Source: Chloroflexota bacterium (GTDB lineage Bacteria; Chloroflexota; Dehalococcoidia; Lucifugimonadales; QGNO01). From it: a stretch of 47,570 bases of DNA. Each line of letters opens with the position of its first letter. Position 1 is the first letter of the stretch. The translations under genes and the position numbers were made by a program. The DNA is taken from NCBI GenBank assembly GCA_003228195.2, contig QGNO01000013.1, positions 1 through 47,570 of the forward strand. Reading direction: 5' to 3'. Of this stretch, positions 1-8,529 are shown one piece after another. The notes beneath the pieces are model-generated. The model did no database searches, was not told the DNA's origin, and worked only from the letters and a program-made list of their open reading frames with translations.

Positions 1-85
1 AATATGATTAATTCTCATAAAGCATGGACTCATGATTGGCGCGAGTAGAATAAGTTAATGCATATGGGTTATCGGTCCCAGAGAT

Positions 86-91
86 AGGAGG
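86..91 (+). promoter_or_regulatory. Shine-Dalgarno of SDR gene
   Basis: A perfect AGGAGG lies 6 nt before the ATG at 98 and fixes that start. No clear -35/-10 pair is visible in the 97 bases available upstream. Confidence 0.7.
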
Positions 92-97
92 AGCAGC

Positions 98-892
98 ATG
101 AACTTGGACATCAATGGCAAAGTAGGCTTAGTGACTGGAGGCAGTAGAGGCATAGGTCGTGCTACAGCATTGGCACTCGCCAACGAGGGCGCATCAGTAG
201 GCATATGTGCAAGGGGAGAAGTAGATTTAACTAAGCAGCTTGAAGATCTAGCAATGATTAACCCCAGCGTGTGGGGCTCAATCGCGGATGTCACTGATCG
301 CGGTGACATTGAGCGCTTTGTGGCAGACTCGGTGGAAAACCTTGGTGGCATAGACTTGCTTGTATGTAACGCTGGAGGCTCACACGGCCAATCGACCCTC
401 GCAGCAACGGACGAAGAGTGGGCTGCTACCTTAGATCTGAATTTACTCCATTCAGTAAGGACTATACGGGCAGTGGTTCCTCATATGACTGAGCGGGGTG
501 GGGGCGCAATTGTCATTGTGTCATCTATATCAGGTTGGAAACCTGGTCCAAGGGGTCAATATGGAAGCGCGAAGGCTGCAGAAATATTCTTGGCAGGCAC
601 TCTTGCTTGGGAACTAGCCGAAAGCAACATCCGTGTCAACACGGTTTCTCCTGGGTCAATCATGTTTGCTGGTGGCAACTGGGAAAGATTCAAAAATGAC
701 AATCCAGCCGAATTCGACAGGTGGATGGAAAAGGATCTCCCGTCCCATCGATTGGGAACCGATGAAGAAGTGGCAGATGCAATTGTTTACCTCTTATCGA
801 AACGGGCAGGGTGGATAAATGGGGCGAATATACCTGTTGATGGCGGGCAGGGCCGCCCCTCAGCTCGCTGGTTTGATGGTCAAAGTTTCTGA
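98..892 (+). CDS. SDR family NAD(P)-dependent oxidoreductase
   Basis: A 264-aa classical short-chain dehydrogenase/reductase, a soluble NAD(P)-linked alcohol/ketone oxidoreductase. Visible motifs are the cofactor loop TGGSRGIG (residues 13-20), NAG (91-93), the catalytic Ser in VSSISG (about 143) and YGSAK, giving Tyr155 and Lys159. The C-terminal PVDGGQ segment is typical of SDRs. Length is normal for the family. The start is set by AGGAGG 6 nt upstream. It converges on lexA with 61 bp between the stops. The substrate cannot be deduced; FabG-like or degradative roles are both possible. Confidence 0.9.
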   Translation: MNLDINGKVGLVTGGSRGIGRATALALANEGASVGICARGEVDLTKQLEDLAMINPSVWGSIADVTDRGDIERFVADSVENLGGIDLLVCNAGGSHGQSTLAATDEEWAATLDLNLLHSVRTIRAVVPHMTERGGGAIVIVSSISGWKPGPRGQYGSAKAAEIFLAGTLAWELAESNIRVNTVSPGSIMFAGGNWERFKNDNPAEFDRWMEKDLPSHRLGTDEEVADAIVYLLSKRAGWINGANIPVDGGQGRPSARWFDGQSF

Positions 893-953
893 CAGAGAAC
901 ACACCTATCAAAGAACTTTAGAATAACTCTCATAAAATAGAGCAGAATACCTT

Positions 954-1649
954 TTAGACGATAGTCCGCAGGACGGCTACTACCCTGCCTTGGATTTCAA
1001 GATTTTCTGGGGAGACAAACAACGGAGCCATTTGTACGTTAGCGGGTTGTAATCTAATGACCGAACCCTCGTTGTATATCCTCTTCAGCGTAGCTTCGTT
1101 TTCTTCTCTTAACCAAGCAACCGCCATTTCACCGTCATTTACACTAGTGGTTGGTTGAATTACAACCAAATCACCATCATCAACGAGGGCGTCAATCATC
1201 GAATGTCCCCTAACCCGTAACGCGTAGAGATCAGTGGTTCCCCTTAACCGGATTCCCGACAGCATGGCAGTAGGTAGTTCTACCTGATCGTAAGCGTCCT
1301 CTTTGGTTAGACCCTCTGAGCTGGGCAGCGTCAGCGGTTCGCCGGCTGCTACGAAGCCTAGTAAGGGGATCATATTCCGTGGGAATCCTTCCTTGTTGCC
1401 AGCAAGGCCTATTCCCCTTGAAACATCGGGAGATCGCCTAATATGGCCTTTCTGAGTAAGGATTCTCAAATTGTAGTCGACCACAGACGTTGAACTGATT
1501 TCACATCCGAATTGAATGTCTCTAACCGTTGGAGGGTACGCATTCGTATTTATGAAATTCTCAACGAATCTAAGAATACGGTTTTGTTTGATCGATAATT
1601 GTTTTGATGGGTTAGAGTAGTTCAATTGCTTGCCTTTAATGTAGTACAA
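954..1649 (-). CDS. lexA: LexA repressor (SOS regulator)
   Basis: A 231-aa S24-type autocleaved repressor. An N-terminal winged helix (about 17-72) precedes the cleavage segment FVAAGE with the Ala102-Gly103 bond. The catalytic Ser150 is in RVRGHSM and Lys189 in ATLKR, so self-cleavage is intact. The first codon is TTG (1647-1649). A second TTG eight codons in is possible, and no good ribosome site precedes either, so the start is uncertain. A near-palindrome at 1642-1657 overlaps the start and may be the autoregulatory operator. DNA damage would trigger RecA-stimulated cleavage and derepression. Confidence 0.9.
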   Translation of the reverse strand: MYYIKGKQLNYSNPSKQLSIKQNRILRFVENFINTNAYPPTVRDIQFGCEISSTSVVDYNLRILTQKGHIRRSPDVSRGIGLAGNKEGFPRNMIPLLGFVAAGEPLTLPSSEGLTKEDAYDQVELPTAMLSGIRLRGTTDLYALRVRGHSMIDALVDDGDLVVIQPTTSVNDGEMAVAWLREENEATLKRIYNEGSVIRLQPANVQMAPLFVSPENLEIQGRVVAVLRTIV

Positions 1650-1657
1650 ATGTTCTA
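1642..1657. promoter_or_regulatory. candidate LexA operator
   Basis: The 16-mer TAGTACAAATGTTCTA is an inverted repeat with 6 of 8 symmetric pairs. Read on the minus strand it contains GAAC-N4-GTAC, one base from the Gram-positive SOS consensus GAAC-N4-GTTC. It overlaps the lexA TTG start, where autorepression would work. The family consensus is established; its use in this organism is inferred. Confidence 0.45.
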
Positions 1658-1723
1658 TTCACTGTAACTAATATACTAATCACCCATGCCACTTGTCAAA
1701 TTGAGCCTGATGGAGATATGTAA

Positions 1724-3283
1724 TTAACGGGCGGCTTTAATCATATCTGCCGCTCGCTCACCAATCATCAATGTTGTTGCATTGGTGTTAGCTCTAATCA
1801 CGTCCGGCATAATCGACGCATCTACAACGCGCAGACCTTCCATTCCGTGTACTTTGCAGAACTGATCTACCACAGCCAATTCATCGGAAGGGGGGCCCAT
1901 TTTACAAGTGCCAGCCTGGTGGTAGCTCGTAGAGCCAGTTCTCAGGAGCCAGTCATCCAAAGAATCGTCACTTAAAAGTTCATCATCCGTTGGGGTAATT
2001 CGGTGTTTTAGTAACTGAGATACCTTAGGCCGCCCACCCAACTCTAAACAGGTACGTACCGCTTCCCTAACTCTCATTAAATCAAAAGGATCCTCCATGT
2101 ACCTAAAATCCATTTGAGGCGGTGTGCTAATGTCGGGGCTAGTTATGCGGAGCGAACCGGAACTTTTGGCCAAGTACAATATGACTGAAAAGCCAACACC
2201 TATCGGAGTCATAGGACCACTGGTGTTAAGGTCCACAACAAACGAGACTGGTGTGATTACGATGTCGTTACGCAATGTTGAACCAGTCGCGGTATAACTA
2301 ACCTGGTTCTGTTGCCTTGGAGCGTGTGGATCCAGGGTCAGGTTTTCGTTAGGTTGGTAAGCAATAGTGGGAAATTGGATGTGATCTCGGAGGTTTTCAC
2401 CAACGCCGGCCAGCGGATGCAAAACATTCACTCCTTGTTTCCTGAGTTGGTCAGGTGGGCCGACTCCAGAAACCATTAGAAGTTGTGGAGATGCAATGGC
2501 ACCAGCGGAGATGATAGTCTCCCCAGCTTCGAATGTCAGTTTTTGACCATTCTGTTGAGCCTCTACTCCCACCGCTCTTTTACCATCAAATTTAATCCTA
2601 GTCACTATCGTTTCAGAAAGAATCGTTACATTTTTCCGCTCACGGATTGGATTTATATACGAAAGGAGTGTGCCTTGCCTAACGCCTTCAATTTCATTAT
2701 GTGTCCGTGGAGCCGCGCCTGTGTATAGTGGATGGTTAACATCCTCATGCTCTGGAAACCCTAAATCCAAAAAAGCCTCGAAGCCAGCTGCTTGAAAAGG
2801 AAGCCAGTCCCTCTTCATGTGGCGCCTCACTCTTATCGGACCTTCGGTTCCGTGAAATGCGCTCTTAATATCGTCTTGTCTTTCCAGCTTGATAAAATAT
2901 GGTAGAACCTTATTGAATGCCCATTCTGTATTACCTAAAGATGCCCAATTATCGTAATCTTCCGGCACCCCCCTATAAAACATCGGTCCAGGACCGTTGT
3001 GAGACGTGCATCCTCCCATTACCCGAGCTCTTGGGACTGACATATGAGCCTTTCTCTTGGATGCTATGCCAATATAGCCCCAGTCGTAAGTTGCATCTTT
3101 CCTGAAAGCAAACTGGGTATTACTGAATTTCAGTTCGTCTGGGAGTGACTCGAAAGTCAGAAAATCAGGACCGGCCTCAATTAAGAGTACGGAAATTGCT
3201 GGAGATTCTGATAGTCTGTTTGCTAGTACTCCACCGGCTGAGCCTGATCCAACAATGATGAAGTCGTAACTCTTTCGAATCAT
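1724..3283 (-). CDS. GMC family FAD-dependent oxidoreductase
   Basis: A 519-aa glucose-methanol-choline oxidoreductase. The N-terminal FAD fold has VGSGSAGG (Gly12/14/17); the GMC signature is near residue 90 ([10 protein letters not shown]). The C-terminal substrate domain carries the catalytic pair, about His455 (SYHQAGT) and Asn501 (RANTNATT). It probably oxidises an alcohol group on an organic substrate, related to choline and other alcohol dehydrogenases; the acceptor is unknown. ATG start at 3283, 9 nt after the rpsT stop on the same strand, with no evident ribosome site. It may therefore be read through from rpsT/relA. Confidence 0.88.
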   Translation of the reverse strand: MIRKSYDFIIVGSGSAGGVLANRLSESPAISVLLIEAGPDFLTFESLPDELKFSNTQFAFRKDATYDWGYIGIASKRKAHMSVPRARVMGGCTSHNGPGPMFYRGVPEDYDNWASLGNTEWAFNKVLPYFIKLERQDDIKSAFHGTEGPIRVRRHMKRDWLPFQAAGFEAFLDLGFPEHEDVNHPLYTGAAPRTHNEIEGVRQGTLLSYINPIRERKNVTILSETIVTRIKFDGKRAVGVEAQQNGQKLTFEAGETIISAGAIASPQLLMVSGVGPPDQLRKQGVNVLHPLAGVGENLRDHIQFPTIAYQPNENLTLDPHAPRQQNQVSYTATGSTLRNDIVITPVSFVVDLNTSGPMTPIGVGFSVILYLAKSSGSLRITSPDISTPPQMDFRYMEDPFDLMRVREAVRTCLELGGRPKVSQLLKHRITPTDDELLSDDSLDDWLLRTGSTSYHQAGTCKMGPPSDELAVVDQFCKVHGMEGLRVVDASIMPDVIRANTNATTLMIGERAADMIKAAR

Positions 3284-3292
3284 TGAAATTGA

Positions 3293-3544
3293 TCAGACTA
3301 ATCTACTGACCTGAGTTGCCAGTCTCGATTTACGCCTCGCGGCGTTGTTGGGGTGGAGCGACCCCTTCTTAACAGCCTTGTCTAGCACCGATGCAGCTTC
3401 GGCATTAGCGGTATTAGCCGCTTCCATATCCCCTGAAGCGATTGCTTTTCGCGTACGCGAAACAATGCTCTTTGCTAAACTCCTAGTAGCCTTATTCCTC
3501 TCTGCTTTTTTTACAGAGGTTCGTCTTGCTTTTTCACTTGGCAT
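3293..3544 (-). CDS. rpsT: 30S ribosomal protein S20
   Basis: An 83-aa very basic protein matching bS20, which binds 16S rRNA early in 30S assembly. It shows the typical Lys/Arg/Ala-rich helical make-up and the conserved C-terminal segment LHPNNAARRKSRL. Length is normal. ATG at 3542-3544. It lies 11 nt downstream of relA/spoT and 9 nt upstream of the GMC gene, all on the minus strand. That is an unusual setting, because bS20 is usually monocistronic. Confidence 0.93.
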   Translation of the reverse strand: MPSEKARRTSVKKAERNKATRSLAKSIVSRTRKAIASGDMEAANTANAEAASVLDKAVKKGSLHPNNAARRKSRLATQVSRLV

Positions 3545-3555
3545 GTCTATCCATC

Positions 3556-5838
3556 CTACATAGTTTTGGTTTCAGATTTTGGTACTCTTGGACTAGGCTG
3601 GTTATGAGTGTTAATCCTACTTACGTTGATTATCCCTTTTACTTCTTCCAGCTTTGCGAAAAGCCTACCAAGTTGATTTACATCAGTAGTAAACACTGTT
3701 AAGTCCATTATAGCAATACCCTCTTGCGGATCCCTAGTCTTCAACGAGGCGATATTTACTCGTTCCTCGGATACATGTGTGGTTACATCTCGCAACAATC
3801 CGACTCTGTCCCAGGCTTCAAGTATCAAATATACTGGGTATAGATTCTTACGTGCTCCCCAATTGACCTGGATGAATCTCTGAGGTCCGTCTTCATCGAA
3901 ATTGGTTTTGCATTCTGCACGGTGGATTGATACGCCTTCGTTCCTAGTTATGTATCCTATTATATCGTCCCCTGGCAACGGGGAGCAGCATTTTGCTACC
4001 ACAGTAACCAAGTCCCCTACCCCGACAACCTCTATTCCTGAATACAACCCTGTACCGGTATCTTGTCTTTCCAATTGGGTGCCTTCGACTGGTTCAATTG
4101 TGTTAAGGCGAGCCAAGACGTCATTCGGAGGGACATTTCCACTGCCGAATTCATAAAACAACTCTTCAGCCGAATTCATGTTAAACAACCTAGTGACTTG
4201 TTCGATCGTAGGAGTAAGATCCAGGCGGCGTAGTTCACGGGAAAGCAGTTCCTTCCCCCGTTGAACATTTTCACTCCTCTCGCGACGTCGGAACCATAAC
4301 CGAATTCTCTGTCGTGCTGCTGCACTTCTCACATACCCTGCGTGAAGATTCAACCAATCCAGGCTAGGCCCTCTTGGAACCTTGCTGGTGATGATTTCGA
4401 CTGTGTCACCATTTTCCAACGCGGTATTCAAGGCTGTCAATTTGCCGTTTATTTTTGCGCCAATACATCTGTGTCCCAATTCGGTATGTACTCTGTATGC
4501 AAAATCGATGGACGTCGATCCTACTGGTAATTCCTTTACGTCCCCTTTTGGGGTATAAACGAATACTTGATCGTGCAAAAGATCGGTCTTGACGTTTTCA
4601 ATGAATTCTTCCGGGCCACTTACCTCACGTTGCCAATCAAGGAGTTGCCTAACCCAGTTCATATTTGCTTCGAAAGGTGACGCTTTTTCCTGGCCTTCTT
4701 TGTAAAGCCAATGGGATGCTACTCCATACTCAGCTATTCTATGCATCTCGTGAGTTCGTATCTGAACCTCCAAAGGTGTAGCGGCAGGCCCAACTACAGT
4801 TGTGTGCAACGATTGATATAGATTTTCTTTTGGCTTCGCAACGTAGTCGTCAAAATGAGTCGGGAGTGGAGTCCATAAGCTGTGAAGTACTCCTAGTGCT
4901 GTGTAACAGTGGTCTTTATGATCTACCAGTACCCTTAACGCAAAAAGGTCGTAAATATCGTTGAAATCCTTGTTTTGTAATGCATAGGATTGGATTTTTT
5001 GATGAATGCTGTATAGGTGCTTGGCTCGACCAGTAACTTTTGCTTCTATCCCATGTTCCCTTAGTTCTGCAGCCAGCGTATTCGCTACTTGAGTAATATA
5101 GCGTTCCCTGTCGCCTCTTCCCTTAGCTACTAAACTCGCCACTTCTCTATAATTTTTCGGGTCCAATTCTTTGAAAGCGATATCTTCAAGTCTGTACTTG
5201 ATATCCCACATGCCTAATCTGTGTGCCAACGGGGCGTATATATCCATTGTTTCCTGGGCTACGGATATCCGCCGGTTCTTAGGCAAGTATCTTAGAGTGC
5301 GCATATTATGAAGGCGGTCGGCTAGTTTGATCAATATGACACGCAAATCCTGGGCCATTGCCACGAGCAATTTACGCAAATCCTCCGCCTGCTCAGCGTG
5401 TTCCGTATGTGTCAGCTCAGTCTTGCGATCCTCTATGGTAATCTGGTCGAGCCGATTCAATTTTGTGACTCCGTCTACCAGCCTTGTTACATCTGGACCA
5501 AAGGCCGCCTCGAGCTCTTCATTGGTTACATCGCAATCCTCTATAACATCGTGCAGCAACGCAGCAGCTATAGTTGTCGAGTCCATACGTAATTGAGCAA
5601 GATACAGCGCTGTTTCTACGGGGTGGTTTATAAAAGGCTCGCCAGACAAGCGTACCTGTCCCTCATGGGCTGTTTCAGCAAAATGATAAGCCCGTCGGAT
5701 AAAATTCACTCGTTCGGTTGGTAGATAATCTTCGATTACCTGAATTACATTCTTCAGTTGAGTATCCCCTCTAAGGCCCAAACCTTGGACCTGTACATCG
5801 TTCCTACGAAGTATAACCCACTGCGCTTGGGGTAACAA
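3556..5838 (-). CDS. relA: Bifunctional (p)ppGpp synthetase/hydrolase
   Basis: A 760-aa long RSH protein controlling the stringent response. Order: HD hydrolase domain (about 50-190, with ALLHDVIED), synthetase domain (about 240-360, with PKENLYQSLHTTVVG), TGS domain (about 395-460, from VFVYTPKGD), a helical/zinc-finger-like region with CCSPLPGD, and a C-terminal ACT domain (about 665-735). The HD pair is intact, so hydrolase and synthetase are both likely active (Rel/SpoT-type). The listed start is TTG at 5836-5838, with AAGGA only 3 nt upstream, so the exact start is uncertain. It is divergent from hisS across 80 bp and is followed by rpsT. Confidence 0.93.
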   Translation of the reverse strand: MLPQAQWVILRRNDVQVQGLGLRGDTQLKNVIQVIEDYLPTERVNFIRRAYHFAETAHEGQVRLSGEPFINHPVETALYLAQLRMDSTTIAAALLHDVIEDCDVTNEELEAAFGPDVTRLVDGVTKLNRLDQITIEDRKTELTHTEHAEQAEDLRKLLVAMAQDLRVILIKLADRLHNMRTLRYLPKNRRISVAQETMDIYAPLAHRLGMWDIKYRLEDIAFKELDPKNYREVASLVAKGRGDRERYITQVANTLAAELREHGIEAKVTGRAKHLYSIHQKIQSYALQNKDFNDIYDLFALRVLVDHKDHCYTALGVLHSLWTPLPTHFDDYVAKPKENLYQSLHTTVVGPAATPLEVQIRTHEMHRIAEYGVASHWLYKEGQEKASPFEANMNWVRQLLDWQREVSGPEEFIENVKTDLLHDQVFVYTPKGDVKELPVGSTSIDFAYRVHTELGHRCIGAKINGKLTALNTALENGDTVEIITSKVPRGPSLDWLNLHAGYVRSAAARQRIRLWFRRRERSENVQRGKELLSRELRRLDLTPTIEQVTRLFNMNSAEELFYEFGSGNVPPNDVLARLNTIEPVEGTQLERQDTGTGLYSGIEVVGVGDLVTVVAKCCSPLPGDDIIGYITRNEGVSIHRAECKTNFDEDGPQRFIQVNWGARKNLYPVYLILEAWDRVGLLRDVTTHVSEERVNIASLKTRDPQEGIAIMDLTVFTTDVNQLGRLFAKLEEVKGIINVSRINTHNQPSPRVPKSETKTM

Positions 5839-5904
5839 AATTCCTTCTAGGCCAAGACGATCTTTACTAAGAGACAGCCCTAAGGTATTCTTGACGCGAT
5901 TATC

Positions 5905-5909
5905 AGGAG
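5905..5909 (+). promoter_or_regulatory. Shine-Dalgarno fixing the hisS TTG start
   Basis: AGGAG lies 9 nt before the TTG at 5919. The encoded protein then begins YKAPRGTSD, the expected N-terminus of histidyl-tRNA synthetase, so the TTG start is well supported. Confidence 0.6.
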
Positions 5910-5918
5910 ACTAAGTAA

Positions 5919-7181
5919 TTGTACAAAGCGCCTAGGGGCACCTCAGATCAACTCCCAAGCGAACAAAAGTATTGGTCCTACGTCCAAGATGTTATCGAAT
6001 CTGTATGTATGACGTATGGTTTCGACAGGATAAATACTCCCATTTTCGAATCAACTGCATTATTTGCACGAACCGTGGGAGATCAAACTGACGTAGTACA
6101 AAAGGAAATGTACACATTCGATGATAGAGGTGGGGAGTCACTAACACTTCGACCGGAGGGCACGGCCCCTGTTTGCAGAGCATATTTGGAACACGGCATG
6201 CACGTTTTGCCACAACCGGTCAGGGTGTTCTATTTTTGTCCTATCTTCAGATATGAACGACCTCAGGCAGGGAGATTTAGGCAACATAACCAGTTTGGCG
6301 TCGAAGCGATCGGCGATCCGGATCCGTTGGTTGATGCCGAAGTTATTCAACTGGGATGGGACATGACGACACAACTGGGTCTCAAGAAAATGAATCTTGT
6401 AATTAACTCCATTGGTGACAGCGAATGTAGGCCGGCATATTTGGAAGCTTTGAAATCATATTACGCCGGGCGATTAGATGAACTTTGCAAAGATTGCCAC
6501 TCCCGTTTTGAAAGAAATCCATTAAGATTGTTGGATTGTAAAGAGGAGTCCTGCGCCCCATTTATAGCAGGGGCGCCCGAATCAGTACAATACCTTTGCG
6601 AAAATTGTAAGGATCACTGGGACAAACTACGCCGCTATCTCAAGAGTTCAGGCCTTGAGTATGTGGAGGATCATCGACTGGTTAGGGGTTTGGACTACTA
6701 CACACGGACGGTTTTTGAAATCAAGCCGCAGGGGGGAGGATCACAAAGCACCGTCTTGGGTGGCGGTAGGTATGATGGCCTCATTCAACAATTAGGTGGA
6801 CCAGTGACACCAGGGGTAGGATTTGGTTGTGGAGTGGAGAGACTAATAGCTAACCTCAAAGAACAGACGGCGCTGGTTAAAGATCATAGAATGAGGAAAA
6901 TCGTAGTTGCTTGCTTGGGAGACGAAGCTGTTGAGGCCGGCATTCTGATAGCTAATGAGCTCAGAGGTAGTGGTATTTCGTCGGTGATGGCACCAAGAAG
7001 CCGAAGTCTGAAATCCCAAATGCGATATGCATCAAATTTAAACGCCCGTTTCACTATAATAATTGGTCAGGACGAGATCGTTAATCAAACTGTATTGTTA
7101 AGAGACATGGACGAAGGATCCCAGAAAGAGACACACGTTTCAGAAATCACGAATATGATTTCAAGTATGGTAGCACTTTAG
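5919..7181 (+). CDS. hisS: Histidyl-tRNA synthetase
   Basis: A 420-aa class II synthetase charging tRNA-His. It shows the N-terminal KAPRGTSD, the motif 1 region with TLRPEGTAPV, motif 2 (FRYERPQAGRFRQHNQF), the histidine-binding GLDYYTRTVFE, and motif 3 (GFGCGVERLI). The C-terminal part is the anticodon-binding domain. Length is normal. It starts at TTG 5919. It ends overlapping the convergent lipoprotein gene by 4 nt (7178-7181). Confidence 0.95.
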   Translation: MYKAPRGTSDQLPSEQKYWSYVQDVIESVCMTYGFDRINTPIFESTALFARTVGDQTDVVQKEMYTFDDRGGESLTLRPEGTAPVCRAYLEHGMHVLPQPVRVFYFCPIFRYERPQAGRFRQHNQFGVEAIGDPDPLVDAEVIQLGWDMTTQLGLKKMNLVINSIGDSECRPAYLEALKSYYAGRLDELCKDCHSRFERNPLRLLDCKEESCAPFIAGAPESVQYLCENCKDHWDKLRRYLKSSGLEYVEDHRLVRGLDYYTRTVFEIKPQGGGSQSTVLGGGRYDGLIQQLGGPVTPGVGFGCGVERLIANLKEQTALVKDHRMRKIVVACLGDEAVEAGILIANELRGSGISSVMAPRSRSLKSQMRYASNLNARFTIIIGQDEIVNQTVLLRDMDEGSQKETHVSEITNMISSMVAL

Positions 7182-8377
7182 AAAACTAGATCCAAGAAAA
7201 CCTCTATGCCATCCACTGTGGTAAACCTAGGCGTGGTCGGGTGTTTCTTCCCACTCAAATAGAATTCTATTGGCTTATTTATGTAGAATCGAGATACAGC
7301 CCCAATTGTAAGTTTGTATTTGCCATCTTCACCGATTAAAGCTGACATCCACAGATCATCTTGCTCTGATCCATAGACCCTTGCCCAAATGCGCTCGCCT
7401 TTCGAGACGGGTAAACCACCTGATCGCGCTACGCCACTAAATATGATGGGTTGTGGTGGCGGGGATAACGATGTTGGCACTAGAGCAGGTCGCAATTCCT
7501 TGTCAGCCGTTCGCATATAACCTTCTTTAATCGTAGTTAGGTCGCTCTTAAATTTGTCAGAAACTAAGGCGTACCCCGAATTACCAGGGGCAATGTTGAG
7601 GCTGTGAAGGAAGGATCCACCCACATTAATCCCCACCACATCACCTTCCCTATTTACAACTGGGCCTCCTACAACTCCCTGTTCAATCTCGATATCAAAC
7701 TGTATGAATCTTAATCCAATAGCGTACTCATTCTTGATACCGGTAACCTGCGCCTGACCTATGAATGGCAAGCCAGCGGCGTCCTTCATATATCCGAAAG
7801 ATAATACTTCCGTGCCTTCCTTAATACCGGATGAGCTTCCGATAGATAAGCTAGGTATTCCCAAGCCACTCACTTCTACAAGTGCCAGATTTTTAGAATC
7901 GTCCCTACCTACAATCCAACCATCTGTTTGAGTTCCATCCGAAGTTTCGACTACTACTTTAGGGCTAATTCCTAGACCCCTACTGGCGGTTAAGACATAC
8001 CCAGAAGGATTTGTTAGGTAAACACCTGAGGTCTGAGTAGTGCCTGATATAACCTTAACCACCGATTTCCGTACTTGTGGAATGATTGTATCCAAGCGAG
8101 GTGTCGGTGTCGGAGTAGGCGTAGAGGTCGAAGTTGGGGTAGCCGTTGGAGCCGGCGTGGCAGTTGGGGTAGCCGTAGGCATTGGAACGGCGGTAGGCGT
8201 GGGTGTAGAAACCGCAGTAGGTGTCGGGACAAGTGTAGGTGCCGTTGTTGGAGTTGGTTCAGGTATAGATGTTGCGGTAGGGATAGGAGTAGGAGATATC
8301 TGTTGGCCGCAACTAACCAAGGTTAATACGACAACAAACAGCACAACCGTTAGCACCAATCTTCGAGAAGGACTCAT
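7178..8377 (-). CDS. Trypsin-like (HtrA-type) lipoprotein, catalytic triad lost
   Basis: A 399-aa exported lipoprotein from the ATG at 8377, chosen because AGGGGG lies just upstream and it gives a clean signal peptide ending in the lipobox LVSC (Cys23). Further-upstream GTG/ATG codons are alternatives. Residues about 28-93 are a Pro/Thr-rich linker. Residues about 96-285 follow the HtrA/DegP protease fold (GYVLT, NLALVEV, GGPVVN), but the three triad positions read Arg133, Asn163 and Val236 (GVVGG where GNSGG is expected). The last ~85 residues look like a beta-sandwich starting FSGVARSGG. A binding or scaffold role at the cell surface is more likely than proteolysis. Confidence 0.82.
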   Translation of the reverse strand: MSPSRRLVLTVVLFVVVLTLVSCGQQISPTPIPTATSIPEPTPTTAPTLVPTPTAVSTPTPTAVPMPTATPTATPAPTATPTSTSTPTPTPTPRLDTIIPQVRKSVVKVISGTTQTSGVYLTNPSGYVLTASRGLGISPKVVVETSDGTQTDGWIVGRDDSKNLALVEVSGLGIPSLSIGSSSGIKEGTEVLSFGYMKDAAGLPFIGQAQVTGIKNEYAIGLRFIQFDIEIEQGVVGGPVVNREGDVVGINVGGSFLHSLNIAPGNSGYALVSDKFKSDLTTIKEGYMRTADKELRPALVPTSLSPPPQPIIFSGVARSGGLPVSKGERIWARVYGSEQDDLWMSALIGEDGKYKLTIGAVSRFYINKPIEFYLSGKKHPTTPRFTTVDGIEVFLDLVF

Positions 8378-8529
8378 TCGACCCCCTAGAACCATCACAA
8401 TTGACTTAGGACAAATTGCATTTAAGGTATATTATATACGTATATTCCATATCCAAACAGGTTAAACGCCTTTGATTCTCAAATGTTTCCAATTGGGGCT
8501 TAGAGAACCTGTGATAAGTAAAGGTCTTC

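Noticed and set aside
5891-5919. TTGACG as -35 of hisS
   Set aside because: A correctly spaced -10 would fall after the ribosome-binding site, so it cannot serve the TTG-started gene.
8040-8465. Plus-strand frames rich in Val-Gly or Arg-Cys repeats
   Set aside because: They are the antisense reading of the Pro/Thr-repeat linker of the lipoprotein gene; no ribosome site and no protein-like composition.
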